Source of the DNA: Azospirillum cavernae
GTDB taxonomy: Bacteria > Pseudomonadota > Alphaproteobacteria > Azospirillales > Azospirillaceae
Direction of reading: 5' to 3'
Length of the DNA: 64,000 nt
Assembly (NCBI RefSeq): GCF_003590795.1
Contig: NZ_QYUL01000001.1
Location: 1,815,001 to 1,879,000, forward strand
The position numbers and the translations under genes were made by a program. Below the pieces are notes generated by a model. The model was given only the letters and a program-made list of their open reading frames with translations, was not told where the DNA came from and made no database searches. The number at the start of each line of letters is the position of its first letter. Position 1 is the first letter of the stretch. Below, one piece after another: positions 8,691 through 18,336 of this stretch.

Positions 8691-9899
8691 ATGACCGACG
8701 ACAGAATGGCACTTCTCGAACAGATCCAGAAGAGCACCGACGGCGACTTCCTGCGCGCCATCGCCGAGCACACGCTGCACCGGCTGATGGCCTTCGAGGT
8801 CGATGGGCTGATCGGGGCTTCGCGTCATGAACGCAGCGATGAGCGCTCGACCTACCGCAACGGCTCGCGGTCGCGCCAACTGGAAACCCGGCTCGGCACG
8901 CTCGACCTGAAGATCCCCAAGTTGCGGCAGGGCTCCTACTTCCCGGCTTTCCTGGAGCCGCGCAAGACGGCCGAGAAGGCGCTGACCGCCGTCATCCAGG
9001 AAGCCTGGATCCAGGGCGTCTCGACCCGCAAGGTCGATGACCTCGTTCAGGCGCTCGGCATGACGGGGATCTCCAAGTCCCAGGTTTCGGCGCTGTGTCA
9101 GGAGATCGACACCCGCGTGCTGTCTTTCCTGGAACGCCCGCTGGACGGCGACTGGCCCTATCTCTGGCTGGACGCCACCTACATCAAGGTCCGCCAGGAC
9201 GGGCGCATCGTCTCAATCGCCGCGATAATCGCCACCGGCGTCAACCAGGACGGCCGCCGCGAAATCCTCAGCCTGGGGCTTGGCCAGTCGGAGGCCGCCA
9301 CCTTCTGAATCGAGTTCCTGCGCTCCTTGGCCCGGCGCGGCCTGAAGGGCGTCAAGTTGGTGGTCTCCGATGCCCACGAGGGGCTGAAGGCCGCCATCGC
9401 CCAAGTCCTGAGCGCGACCTGGCAGAGGTGCCGCGTTCATTTCATGCGTTCGCTGCTCTGTCATGTCCCCAAGGACCAGCAGTCGGTGGTGTCGGCCGCC
9501 GTGCGCCAAGTCTTCGTTCAGCCCGACCGGAAAACCGCCGGCGATGTCTGGCGCCATGTGGCCGACCAACTCCGACCGCGCTTTCGCAAGGTCGCCGCTC
9601 TGCTCGACGACGCCGAACACGATGTGCTCGCCTACATGGACTATCCCGATGCCCATCGCACCAAGATACACTCGACCAATCCCATCGAGCGCTTGAACCG
9701 CGAAGTGAAACGTCGAACCGACGTCGTCGGCATCTTTCCCAATGAAAACAGCGCCCAAAGACTCGTCGGCGCGATCCTCCTGGAACAGAACGACGATTGG
9801 CAACTCCAGCACCGCTACCTGACACTGGAAACCATGGCGGAGGTGGCTGCCCCGCCCGAGACCAAGATCAACACTTTACCTCAAGCAAAGGACACCTAA
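8691..9899 (+). pseudogene. IS256-family (mutator-type) transposase with an opal stop
   Basis: A DDE transposase of about 402 residues, complete except for one nonsense codon. The first part has HERSDERSTYRNGSRSRQLE, the first catalytic Asp in YLWLDATYIKVRQDG and IIATGVNQDGRREI. The reading frame stops at TGA 9306-9308 exactly where family members have a Trp codon (SEAATFW.EFLRSL), then continues unbroken with GVKLVVSDAHEGLKAAI (second Asp), WQRCRVHFMR and the C-terminal HSTNPIERLNREVKRRT with the catalytic Glu. A single G-to-A change (TGG to TGA) explains it. Without suppression the transposase is inactive. Confidence 0.85.
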
Positions 9900-9950
9900 C
9901 CGAAGACGCTCACGACCATCTCCGAATTTACACCACCTTGACGGACGCTA

Positions 9951-10466
9951 TCAATCGAGGCCTATTTCACCGCTGCCCCAGCCGGGATCGTCGATACCGT
10001 CACAGAGTGGGACAAAGGGCACGGTCGCATCGAAGAGCGCACCGTGACCGTCAGCCATGAGGCCGATTGGCTCGATGGCGACCGCCGCTTTCCCGGTGAA
10101 CTCCGTCTCCCCGGCGTGGCGACGATCATTGAAGTGCGCTCCAAAACCGAACTCAAAGACCGATGCCGCGCGGACACCCGTTACTACATCTCCTCCGCCA
10201 ACCTCACCGCTGAAGCCGCAGCCACAGCCGTCCGAGGCCATTGGGGCATCGAAAACAGCCTCCATTGGGTTCTCGACGTGGTCTTCAGCGAAGACCAAGC
10301 CCGCCTGCGCACCGGACATGGAGCCAAAAACATGGCCGTCGTCAGGCACTTCGCCATCAACCTCGTCCGCGCCGTCGCCGACAAAAAATCCCTCAAACTC
10401 AGGCGAAAGGTCGCAGGATGGGACACCCGATACATGAAGGCCATCCTCGACCTACCGCCCCGTTAA
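9951..10466 (+). pseudogene. ISAs1-family transposase, C-terminal fragment
   Basis: The open frame gives the C-terminal third of an ISAs1 DDE transposase: EWDKGHGRIEERTVTVS, the RYYISSANLTAEAAATAVRG block and HWGIENSLHWVLDVVFSEDQ, which includes the catalytic Glu, followed by NMAVVRHFAINLVR. The 5' two thirds are lost at the IS256 boundary (9950). It stops at TAA 10464-10466, just before the right terminal repeat of the element. Confidence 0.85.
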
Positions 10467-10484
10467 CCTGGATTCGTTGCCCTG
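10467..10484. repeat. Right terminal inverted repeat of the ISAs1 remnant
   Basis: CCTGGATTCGTTGCCCTG directly follows the transposase stop codon, the position and style of an ISAs1 right end (outer CAGGG when read inward). Its left partner was removed with the 5' part of the element. It marks the junction with the host-side gene fragment that follows. Confidence 0.55.
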
Positions 10485-10718
10485 GTCTGGGAGTTGGCTG
10501 CGCTGGTCACGCGCTACGACCGATGCCTAAACGACGGTGACGCTTTCGCGGACAGCGATCCAGTCGCAGCTGTGGAAAGCTGCCGGCGCGCGCTTAACCT
10601 CAAAGAACAGATCTACGAAGTTGCGGCGTACTTGAGCATTCCTCTGCCATACACCGGACGTTTGCAGGATGACATGCAAACCGTGCGCGCGTTCATCGCC
10701 GGAGGCGGCTGGCATTAA
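10485..10718 (+). pseudogene. 3' fragment of an unknown gene cut by ISAs1
   Basis: An open frame runs straight out of the ISAs1 end (VWELAALVTRYDRCLNDG) to a stop at 10716-10718. It has no convincing start of its own; the TTG at 10494 lacks a ribosome site. The roughly 75 residues are well composed (ALNLKEQIYEVAAYLSIPLP, then TVRAFIAGGGWH at the end) and look like the tail of a real protein. I do not recognise the family. The insertion most likely disrupted a longer gene whose front part is no longer in the window. Confidence 0.4.
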
Positions 10719-10780
10719 CAAACGCATCACCGGATGCCATGACTGACAGTTGCTATACGATCCGTATGGGAAAACGAATG

Positions 10781-11167
10781 CTACGGCTCCTCAACCTTGA
10801 GCAAGCCTTTCGCTCCCGCCTTGATGAATTTGCGGTCAAAGGTCAGCATCACCTCACAATGGCCGACCGCGCCCAGATGCAGGGCATCAGCAAAATCCAT
10901 CCCTGCCTCAGCCTGATCGAGAGCTCCCGCCAGCATCGGCGGGTTCTCAACCGAAACACCAGGCAGTCCGGCGAAAGCCCGGAAAGCCCGGCACACGTCC
11001 TTCCGCGAAAAGCCATAGACACCCCGCAGCACCCATTCACCCTCCAGGAATACGGTGGTGGCGACGAACACCTCCCGCCCGTCAATGGCGGCACGGGCGC
11101 GAGCGGATTGCTCGGGGTCATCGCCGGTCAGGTAACGGACCAGGACATTGGTGTCAATCGCCCGCAT
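10781..11167 (-). CDS. PIN-domain ribonuclease toxin (VapC-like)
   Basis: A 128-residue PIN domain, a metal-dependent RNase typical of type II toxins. The start MRAIDTNVLVRYL carries the first catalytic Asp. EWVLRGVYGF holds the conserved Glu near residue 45, and MDFADALHLGAV holds Asp residues near 90-94. A longer upstream frame exists, but this ATG lies in the correct place for the PIN fold. Its start is inside the end of the AbrB-type antitoxin gene (14-nt overlap), the classical antitoxin-first order, so the two should be co-translated. Confidence 0.88.
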   Translation of the reverse strand: MRAIDTNVLVRYLTGDDPEQSARARAAIDGREVFVATTVFLEGEWVLRGVYGFSRKDVCRAFRAFAGLPGVSVENPPMLAGALDQAEAGMDFADALHLGAVGHCEVMLTFDRKFIKAGAKGLLKVEEP

Positions 11168-11426
11168 ACCGCCTCGCCTCGGCCAGAATGCCAGCTTCCA
11201 TCTCCTCCAATGACCGCGCTTCCCCTTTATAAGCCAGGACGGCAAACACCTCGTCAGGACGGGTTTCCGGGAACATCGGCGCCGGACGCAGCAGGACGCC
11301 CTCCGCCGTGTTCTCCACAACCAAGCGCGTACCGGCGGTCCAGTGACGCTGTTGGCGAATGGCCTTGGGCAGAATGACCTGCCCCTTGGTCGAGACAACG
11401 GTTGTCGTGTGCTCCGCAGCGGGCAT
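11154..11426 (-). CDS. AbrB/MazE-type antitoxin
   Basis: A 90-residue protein with a swapped-hairpin AbrB DNA-binding domain at the N-terminus (TTTVVSTKGQVILPKAIRQQ) and a C-terminal tail (SLEEMEAGILAEARRYAGD) that should wrap around the PIN toxin. Such antitoxins bind their own promoter with the toxin. Upstream on the minus strand, two TCTTAC copies separated by five bases lie within 40 bases of the start (about 11441-11457) and could be the operator. Pairing with the downstream PIN gene is supported by the overlap. Confidence 0.85.
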   Translation of the reverse strand: MPAAEHTTTVVSTKGQVILPKAIRQQRHWTAGTRLVVENTAEGVLLRPAPMFPETRPDEVFAVLAYKGEARSLEEMEAGILAEARRYAGD

Positions 11427-11711
11427 AAGACGGCTCCATCGGTAAGACAAAAGTAAGATAATGCCCTTCCCAACATCCGACAAGGGGGCGGAGACCAACG
11501 GCCTCATCATTTCCGTGTTGATCGCCTTCACCACCTCGTAAAGCCACAGACGCACCGTCCCAGACATCGCAAAAAGGACCGGGAAGCCGACAGGCATCAG
11601 GGTAGCCGCCGCAAGTGGAGAGTCAGAGGGGTGCCCGAACGGGATTGAGCCGGAGCGGTCGAGAGAGCGCCGGATCGGCTCGCCCCGTTTCCGCTCTCCC
11701 GAGGCGTTTCC
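11427..11711. promoter_or_regulatory. Divergent intergenic region between toxin-antitoxin pair and the element backbone
   Basis: About 285 bases with no convincing gene. It should contain the promoter of the AbrB/PIN pair (minus) and of the long helicase gene (plus). Just upstream of the latter, GAGAGCG and CGCTCTC (about 11662-11699) can pair into a stem. No clear -35/-10 boxes could be fixed. Confidence 0.3.
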
Positions 11712-14700
11712 ATGTCCGCGTCATTGTTTGCCGCCGCCGTTTCGGCCGCGCCGCCCGCTCGTTCCGTCATCGCCGATCCGGTCGAGGCCATCCATCGGGC
11801 GGCGCGCCACCTCCTGCCCCATCTCGAGCAGGGCCGACGGATCGACGCCGCCCTGTTGCGCGACGCCCTGTCCCGCGCCTTCGATGGTTCCGACGCCGAA
11901 GGCGCCTGGGACTGGAAGACCGCTTACGAGGCTGGCGAAGCGGCGACGGTTCTGTTTCTGCGCAAGTACGGCGCGGCGCTGTTCCGCACAGCCGGTTCTC
12001 CGGCGGCGGCCCTGCCACTGTTGGCCCGGATCGCCGCGCTGCTGCCCACCCACACCCGCCGCTCCGAGGGCAGCCAGAGTTATCAGCAATTTTCGACGCC
12101 GATCCCCTTGGGGCTGGCGGTGGCCACGTCGGCGGCGCTCACCCCCGCCGACCGGGTGCTGGAACCCTCCGCCGGAACCGGCCTGCTCGCCATCTTCGCC
12201 GAGATCTCCGGGGCCGCCCTTGCCCTGAACGAATTGGCCGAGACCCGCGCCGGGCTGCTCGCCCGCCTGTTTCCGGCGGTCGCCGTCACCCGCTTCGACG
12301 CCGCCCAGATCGACGATCATCTGGCCACCGACATCGCTCCCTCGGTCGTGCTGATGAACCCGCCCTTCTCGGCAACCGTCCATGTCGCCGGACGGAAGGC
12401 CGACACCACGCTCCGCCACATCACGTCGGCGCTCGCCCGGCTGGCCGATGGCGGGCGGGTGGTGGCGATCACCGGCGCGGGATTCGCACCGGACGCGCCC
12501 GCTTGGCGCGACGCCTTCGTCGGCTTGCAGGAACGCGGGCGGGTGGTGTTCACCGCCGCCATCGACGGCGCGGTCTATGCCCGGCACGGCTCCAGCGTCG
12601 ACACCCGCCTGCTGGTCATCGACAAGCGGCCCGCCGACGACCCGACCACCTTTCCGCCCCCCCTCGGCGTCGCCCCCAACGTCGCCACCCTGCTGGGCTG
12701 GATCGCGGCCCAGTTGCCGCCGCGCCTGACGCTGCCCGGCGGCGGTTCCATCCTCAAACCGGAGGCCCTGTCCCCATCCCGCCGCCCCATCAGCTTTCGG
12801 CCCGCCAGAGCGGCCCGCCACCCCGCCGCCGATGAGCCGAAAGCGGTCGATCTCGCTTACGAAACCATCGACTGGTCCCCGCCCGAGGGCGTGCGCCTCA
12901 CCGACGCCCTCTATGAGGAATACGGCTTGCAGTCGATCCGCATTCCCGGCGCCCAGCCCCACCCCACCAAGCTGGTGCAGTCGGCGGCGATGGCTTCGGT
13001 GGCGCCGCCCAAGCCCACCCATCGGCCACGCCTGCCGCCCCGCCTGATCGACGACGGTCGGCTGTCCGACGCCCAGCTCGAAACCGTGATCTATGCCGGC
13101 GAGGCCCATGCCGACCATCTCGCCGGGGCATGGACGGTGGACGCGACCTTCGACATGGTGTCGGCGGCTCCCGACGATGCTCCCAACGCGGTGCGTTTCC
13201 GCAAGGGCTTCATGCTGGGCGACGGCACCGGGGCCGGGAAAGGCCGCCAGTCGGCGGCCATCATCCTCGACAACTGGCTGCGCGGTCGCCGCAAGGCGCT
13301 GTGGATCAGCAAGTCCGACAAGCTGATCGAGGACGCCCAGCGCGATTGGTCGGCGCTGGGGATGGAACGGCTGCTGGTCACGCCGCTGTCGCGCTTCGCC
13401 CAGGGGCGGCCGATCACGCTGTCGGAAGGCATCCTTTTTCTAACCTACGCCACGCTGCGCTCCGACGACCGGGGCGACAAGGTTTCGCGGGTGCGCCAGA
13501 TCGTGGAATGGTTGGGCGCCGACTTTGACGGCGTCATCATCTTCGACGAAAGCCACGCCATGCAGAACGCCGCAGGCGTCGCGTCCGACCGGGGCGATCC
13601 GGCGCCCTCGCAGCAAGGCCGCGCCGGGCTGCGCCTTCAGCACGCCCTGCCGGACGCCCGCGTGGTCTATGTCTCGGCCACCGGCGCCACCACCGTCCAC
13701 AACCTCGCCTACGTCCAGCGCCTTGGCCTGTGGGGTGGCGAGGATTTTCCCTTCGCCACCCGCGCGGAGTTCGTCCAGGCGATCGAAGCGGGCGGCGTGG
13801 CGGCGATGGAGGTGCTGGCCCGCGACCTGCGCGCGCTCGGCCTCTACACCGCTCGCTCGCTGTCCTACGACGGCGTCGAGTATGAGTTGGTCGAGCACGC
13901 CCTGACGCCGGAACAAGCGGCGATCTACGACGCCTATGCCGGGGCCTTCGCCATCATCCACAGCCATCTCGACGCGGCGCTGCGGGCCGCCAACGTCACC
14001 GGCGACAGCGGAACCTTGAACCGACAGGCCAAGTCCGCCGCCCGCTCGGCCTTCGAGAGCGCCAAGCAGCGCTTCTTCGGTCATCTGCTGACCGGCATGA
14101 AGACGCCGACCCTGATCCGTTCCATCGAGCGCGACCTTGAGCAGGGTCACGCCGCCGTGGTGCAGATCGTCTCGACCGGGGAGGCGTTGATGGAACGCCG
14201 GTTGGCCGAGATTCCCACCGAGGAATGGGCCGACATCCAGGTGGACATCACCCCCAGGGAATATGTCCTTGACTATCTCGCCCATTCCTTCCCGGTGCAG
14301 CTTTATGAGCCCTTCACCGATGGCGACGGCAATCTCTCGTCGCGGCCGATGTGCCGTGACGGCCAACCGGTGAACAGCCGTGAGGCGCTGGCCCGCCGCC
14401 AGGATCTGATCGAACGGCTGGCCGCGTTGCCGCCAGTTCCCGGCGCCCTCGACCAGATCGTCCAGCGCTTCGGCGTCGATCTGGTGGCCGAGGTGACGGG
14501 GCGGTCGCGCCGGATCATCCGCAACGGCCACCGTTTTCAGGTCGAAAGCCGGGCCGACGCCGCCAACCTCGCCGAAACCCTGGCCTTCATGGACGACCGG
14601 AAACGCATCCTGGTGTTCTCCGACGCGGGCGGCACCGGACGGAGCTATCACGCCGACCTGACGGCGAAGAACCAACGGCTGCGGGTGCATTACCTGCTGG

Positions 14701-16040
14701 AACCGGGTTGGAAGGCGGACGCCGCCATCCAGGGGCTGGGGCGCACCAACCGCACCAACCAGGCCCAACCCCCGCTGTTCCGCCCCATCGCCACCAACGT
14801 CAAGGCGGAGAAGCGCTTCCTGTCCACCATCGCCCGCCGCCTCGACACGCTGGGCGCCATCACGCGCGGCCAGCGGCAGACCGGCGGGCAAGGCCTGTTC
14901 CGGCCCGAAGACAATCTGGAATCCTCCTACGCCCGCGACGCCCTGCGCCAGCTCTACCAGTTGCTGGTCCTCGGCAAGATCGACGGCTGCCCCTTGTCGG
15001 TGTTTGAGGCGGCGACGGGCTTGACGCTGACGGACGAGGGCGGCCTCAAGGATGTTTTGCCGCCGATCACCACCTTCCTCAACCGGCTGCTCGCCCTCAC
15101 CCTCGATTTGCAAGGCGTGCTGTTCACCGCCTTCGAGCGGCTGCTCGACGCCCGCATCCAGGGAGCCATCGCCAGCGGCGCCCATGATGTCGGGTTGGAA
15201 ACGCTGCGGGCGGAAAGCTTCACCGTCACCGAACGCCACAGCATCCACGTCCATCCCAGGACCGGGGCGGAAACCCGCCTGCTGACCATTCGCCAACGGC
15301 AGCGCAATCACCCGCGCCGCCTGGAGGACGCGCTGGAGGCGTTGAGCGATCTCCGCGCCCGCTTGCTGGTCAACCAACGGTCGGACCGCGCCGCCGTGCA
15401 GGTTCCGGCCCGCAGCGTCATGCTCGACGACGGCGAAATCGAACGCCGCGTCCGCCTGCTGCGCCCGATGGAGGTCGCCACCCTGCCGCTGAAGGCGATG
15501 GCGGAGACCCATTGGGTCGAGGCCGACCAGGAGACTTTCGCCGCCGCCTGGACCGCCGAGGTGGCGGAGGTTCCAGAGTTCACCGACAGCCTGCTGCGCA
15601 TGGTCACTGGCCTGCTGCTGCCGGTCTGGAAACGCCTGCCCGCCGGTTCGACACGGGTCTACCGGCTCCAAACCGACGACGGCGAACGGATCATCGGACG
15701 CGCCGTTCCTCCCGCCTGGGTGGCGGGCATCGAGGCCGCCAACACAGTCGCGCTTCCCCCGCCGGACGCCTTCGCCGCTCTGATGGAAGGGCGAACCATC
15801 CTCGACCTCGCCGAGGGCCTCCAGCTTCGTCGGGTTCGGGTGATGGCCGCCCACCGTCTTGAACTGTCCGGCTTCACCGACGCCATGCGCAAACGGCTTT
15901 CCGCTTATGGCCTGTTCCACGAGATCATCGCCTGGAAGCTGCGCCTGTTCATTCCCACCGATGCGAATGGTCCGGTGGTGTTGGCCCGGGTGCTGAAGCG
16001 CTTCCCGATCCAGCGCGTCGGCGAACGGGGGGCGGCGTGA
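11712..16040 (+). CDS. Methyltransferase-strawberry notch-like helicase fusion protein
   Basis: A 1442-residue protein typical of alphaproteobacterial conjugative elements. Residues about 140-300 form a class I SAM methyltransferase (LEPSAGTGLLAIF and the catalytic-type motif VVLMNPPFS near 215), the pattern of N6-adenine or similar DNA methylases. Residues about 430-1100 form an SF2-type strawberry notch NTPase: GDGTGAGKGRQ near 501 (Walker A), IIFDESHAM near 609 (DExH box), VYVSATGAT (motif III) and GLGRTNRTNQ near 1008 (motif VI). It probably protects or remodels incoming or transferring DNA; related proteins are linked to anti-restriction, which is inference. It overlaps the next gene by four bases. 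Confidence 0.85.
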   Translation: MSASLFAAAVSAAPPARSVIADPVEAIHRAARHLLPHLEQGRRIDAALLRDALSRAFDGSDAEGAWDWKTAYEAGEAATVLFLRKYGAALFRTAGSPAAALPLLARIAALLPTHTRRSEGSQSYQQFSTPIPLGLAVATSAALTPADRVLEPSAGTGLLAIFAEISGAALALNELAETRAGLLARLFPAVAVTRFDAAQIDDHLATDIAPSVVLMNPPFSATVHVAGRKADTTLRHITSALARLADGGRVVAITGAGFAPDAPAWRDAFVGLQERGRVVFTAAIDGAVYARHGSSVDTRLLVIDKRPADDPTTFPPPLGVAPNVATLLGWIAAQLPPRLTLPGGGSILKPEALSPSRRPISFRPARAARHPAADEPKAVDLAYETIDWSPPEGVRLTDALYEEYGLQSIRIPGAQPHPTKLVQSAAMASVAPPKPTHRPRLPPRLIDDGRLSDAQLETVIYAGEAHADHLAGAWTVDATFDMVSAAPDDAPNAVRFRKGFMLGDGTGAGKGRQSAAIILDNWLRGRRKALWISKSDKLIEDAQRDWSALGMERLLVTPLSRFAQGRPITLSEGILFLTYATLRSDDRGDKVSRVRQIVEWLGADFDGVIIFDESHAMQNAAGVASDRGDPAPSQQGRAGLRLQHALPDARVVYVSATGATTVHNLAYVQRLGLWGGEDFPFATRAEFVQAIEAGGVAAMEVLARDLRALGLYTARSLSYDGVEYELVEHALTPEQAAIYDAYAGAFAIIHSHLDAALRAANVTGDSGTLNRQAKSAARSAFESAKQRFFGHLLTGMKTPTLIRSIERDLEQGHAAVVQIVSTGEALMERRLAEIPTEEWADIQVDITPREYVLDYLAHSFPVQLYEPFTDGDGNLSSRPMCRDGQPVNSREALARRQDLIERLAALPPVPGALDQIVQRFGVDLVAEVTGRSRRIIRNGHRFQVESRADAANLAETLAFMDDRKRILVFSDAGGTGRSYHADLTAKNQRLRVHYLLEPGWKADAAIQGLGRTNRTNQAQPPLFRPIATNVKAEKRFLSTIARRLDTLGAITRGQRQTGGQGLFRPEDNLESSYARDALRQLYQLLVLGKIDGCPLSVFEAATGLTLTDEGGLKDVLPPITTFLNRLLALTLDLQGVLFTAFERLLDARIQGAIASGAHDVGLETLRAESFTVTERHSIHVHPRTGAETRLLTIRQRQRNHPRRLEDALEALSDLRARLLVNQRSDRAAVQVPARSVMLDDGEIERRVRLLRPMEVATLPLKAMAETHWVEADQETFAAAWTAEVAEVPEFTDSLLRMVTGLLLPVWKRLPAGSTRVYRLQTDDGERIIGRAVPPAWVAGIEAANTVALPPPDAFAALMEGRTILDLAEGLQLRRVRVMAAHRLELSGFTDAMRKRLSAYGLFHEIIAWKLRLFIPTDANGPVVLARVLKRFPIQRVGERGAA

Positions 16041-17098
16041 CGACGCGCGGCGACGCCGCCGACCTCTCCCGCCGCCTTGGCGGTCAGGCGGAAGCGGTGT
16101 GCCGTCGCTATCTTTCCGCCGGTCGCCGCGAAGGGCGCTACTGGCTGGTCGGCGACATCCTCAACAGCCCCGGACGCTCGCTGTTCGTCCGCCTGACCGG
16201 GCCGGAGAGCGGCAAGGGAGCGGTCGGCAAATGGACCGACGCCGCCACCGGCGAACACGGCGATCTGCTGGACCTCATTCGCCGATCCTGCGGTCTGTCG
16301 AACTTCAAGGACGTCGCCGACGAGGCCCGCGCCTTCCTCAGCCTGCCCCGAGAGGCCCCAGACCCACCCTCCGCTTCCCGCTCCCCTCCGGCGCCGTCAG
16401 GGTCGCGTGAGGCGGCCCGGCGGCTGTTCGCCATGTCCCTCCCGATTCATGGCGCCGTCGTGGAGACCTATTTGCGGAATCGCGGCATCACGGCTCTGCA
16501 CGACGCCGACAGCTTGCGCTTCCACCCCCGCTGCCACTGCCGCCCGGACGACGCCAGCCCGCCCGAGGCGCGACCGGCGATGATCGCCGCCGTCACCGAT
16601 GTGAGCGGTCGTTTGACGGGCGCGCACCGCACCTGGCTGACGCCCGACGGCGCGGGCAAAGCGCCCATCGCCACCCCGCGCCGGGCGATGGGCGACCTGC
16701 TGGGCCACGCCGTCCGCTTCGGCGCGGTTCGTGACGTCCTGGCGGCGGGCGAAGGGATCGAGACCATGCTGGCGCTGCGCATGGCCCTGCCCCGCCTGCC
16801 GATGGCGGCGGCCTTGTCCGCCGCCCATCTCGCCGCCCTGCGGTTCAGCGCCGGGCTGCGTCGCCTCTACATCGCCCTCGACGCCGACCCGGCGGGCGAG
16901 GCGGCCCAGAGCGTCCTGACCGCAAGGGCCGTCGAGGCGGGGATCGAGGCGATCCCCCTGTCGCCGACGCTGGGGGACTTCAACGACGATCTGCGCCGCC
17001 TTGGCCTTGACGCCCTCCGCGCCGCCGTTCGGATTCAGATCGCGCCGGAGGATGTCGACCGTTTCATGCGCGGATCGGTCTTGCCGGAGACGGGTTGA
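16037..17098 (+). CDS. Toprim-domain protein (primase-like)
   Basis: A 353-residue protein starting at GTG within a GTGA overlap with the helicase gene. The N-terminal part (about 20-100) resembles the small domain found before Toprim in plasmid primase-like proteins (GRYWLVGDILNSPGRSLFV). The Toprim core spans about 215-300 with VLAAGEGIETMLAL (conserved Glu) and LYIALDADPAGEAAQ (the DxD metal site). It may prime or process DNA during conjugative replication. Coupling to the helicase/methylase suggests a shared role. The family is clear; the exact reaction is not. Confidence 0.82.
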   Translation: MTTRGDAADLSRRLGGQAEAVCRRYLSAGRREGRYWLVGDILNSPGRSLFVRLTGPESGKGAVGKWTDAATGEHGDLLDLIRRSCGLSNFKDVADEARAFLSLPREAPDPPSASRSPPAPSGSREAARRLFAMSLPIHGAVVETYLRNRGITALHDADSLRFHPRCHCRPDDASPPEARPAMIAAVTDVSGRLTGAHRTWLTPDGAGKAPIATPRRAMGDLLGHAVRFGAVRDVLAAGEGIETMLALRMALPRLPMAAALSAAHLAALRFSAGLRRLYIALDADPAGEAAQSVLTARAVEAGIEAIPLSPTLGDFNDDLRRLGLDALRAAVRIQIAPEDVDRFMRGSVLPETG

Positions 17099-17406
17099 CC
17101 GGAACCCGGTGACGGCGCGCGGTCATCGCTTCGGCGCGACGCTGTCCTGTCCCGCCAAGGAAGCCGCTCCTCGGCCTTCAAGAGGGCGATCGGGCCGCAG
17201 GCGTCCCGGCTCCCGCAACGGCTCCGGGCGGCTATTTTCCGGCGGCGCTGCGCGCCGTTCCATCGCGACACAAAATAGCCGCCCTCCGCCGTCCTCCGCT
17301 GACGCTCCGGCCCCACCGGGATGGGGTGCGGGACCGTCCCTGCCTGCGGCTGTCCGTCGCCATGAAGGCCGCGAGGGGCGCGGCCAACCCGGCAAAGGAC
17401 AGCGCC
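17099..17406. repeat. Intergenic structured repeat (copy A)
   Basis: The 308-base gap holds a perfect 13-bp inverted repeat, 17226-17238 and 17272-17284 (GGGCGGCTATTTT and its complement), whose T/A tract stands out in very GC-rich DNA. It is followed by a CCGCCGTCCTCCGCTG block and by GGGGTGCG near 17325. The same order of hairpin, TCCTCCGC block and GGGGTGCG recurs in the gaps at 18.9-19.5 and 20.2-20.5 kb. It lies just upstream of the DUF2493 gene and could act as a terminator, an attenuator or an RNA. No gene is seen in the gap. Confidence 0.55.
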
Positions 17407-18336
17407 ATGACCACCGATTGTGACCACGAACCGCCGCACGCGGCCAGTTCCACCGCCCACCTTCTCGACGAACTCCAGCTCTATGGCTGGCGTCCTTTCC
17501 AGGACGACCCCGATCCCCGACCGCTGCCCGACAGCGCCCTGATCGTCGGAGCCGTCTCCGACATCTTCGACGCCCTGGCCGGAACCCTGGGCGACACCCG
17601 ACTGGAACCCGACCTCGAAAACCTGCTGTGGTCCGCCGTCAACCTGTTCCACCGCGCCGTCGCCCGGATCGAACGGGAACTGGACGACAACGAGCAGGCC
17701 CAACGGCGCTCACAGCGGGAGCAGGATGGTTCGGAGGTGAAATCGGTGGATTTGGAGCGCCTGACCGCCGAGGGGATGACCCTGCTCGAACGCCGCGACG
17801 CCATGGAGATCTTCCGCGACGCCGCCGCCGAACGGTTCGAGCGCCACACCGGCTCAAGCTGGCGGCCACACGCCGGTTCGATGGTCAGCCACCGCGCCCT
17901 GACCGCCGCGATGATCGACAGCCGCGATCACCTCGCCGCCCGCAGGCGGGCCGAGGCCGAGGTCATGCTGCCCCCCGGCCCCAAGATCGCCGTCACCGGC
18001 GGCCTCGACTTCAACGACCACCGGCTGATCTGGGACACGCTGGACCGCGTCCGCGCCAAGCACCCGGACATGGCGCTGCTGCATGGCGGCGGTCCGAAGG
18101 GGGCCGAGCGCATCGCCGCCGCCTGGGCCGACAACCGCAAGGTTCCTCAGATCGCCTTCCGCCCGGAATGGAACAAACACGCCAAGGCCGCCCCCTTCAA
18201 GCGCAACGACGCGCTGCTGGCGGTTCTGCCGGTGGGCGTCATCGTCTTCCCCGGCAACGGCATCCAGGAGAATCTCGCCGACAAGGCCAAGGCCCTCGGC
18301 ATCCCGGTGATGCGGTTCGGCAAGGGCGGCGTGTGA
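17407..18336 (+). CDS. DUF2493 (SLOG-like) domain protein
   Basis: A 309-residue protein. The C-terminal third (about 195-305) is the DUF2493 domain, a Rossmann-like SLOG relative: KIAVTGGLDFNDHRLIW, LLHGGGPKGAERIAAAWA and a final GIPVMRFGKGG. The GGGPKGAE segment is the nucleotide/ligand loop. The N-terminal 190 residues are mostly helical with many charged residues and are typical for the plasmid-borne version. The ATG at 17407 is preferred because the frame upstream runs through the repeat element. Function is unknown; SLOG relatives sense nucleotide ligands in conflict systems, so a regulatory or defence role is possible. Confidence 0.75.
   Translation: MTTDCDHEPPHAASSTAHLLDELQLYGWRPFQDDPDPRPLPDSALIVGAVSDIFDALAGTLGDTRLEPDLENLLWSAVNLFHRAVARIERELDDNEQAQRRSQREQDGSEVKSVDLERLTAEGMTLLERRDAMEIFRDAAAERFERHTGSSWRPHAGSMVSHRALTAAMIDSRDHLAARRRAEAEVMLPPGPKIAVTGGLDFNDHRLIWDTLDRVRAKHPDMALLHGGGPKGAERIAAAWADNRKVPQIAFRPEWNKHAKAAPFKRNDALLAVLPVGVIVFPGNGIQENLADKAKALGIPVMRFGKGGV

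Larger units (their letters stand above)
8501..9950 (+). mobile_element. IS256-family insertion sequence with both terminal inverted repeats
   Basis: The ends are an imperfect inverted repeat: the 28 bases from 8501 rightward match the reverse complement of the 28 bases ending at 9950 at 20 positions (both read TA.CGTCC, then GTGGTG and AAATTCG). It holds one transposase gene on the plus strand. The left flank is a truncated IS110 and the right flank a truncated ISAs1. No target-site duplication is visible, so it either inserted with deletions or recombined between other elements. Confidence 0.7.

Noticed and set aside
9306..9308. TGA in the IS256 transposase as selenocysteine or recoding
   Set aside because: The family has Trp here and no hairpin of the SECIS type follows; a TGG-to-TGA mutation is simpler.
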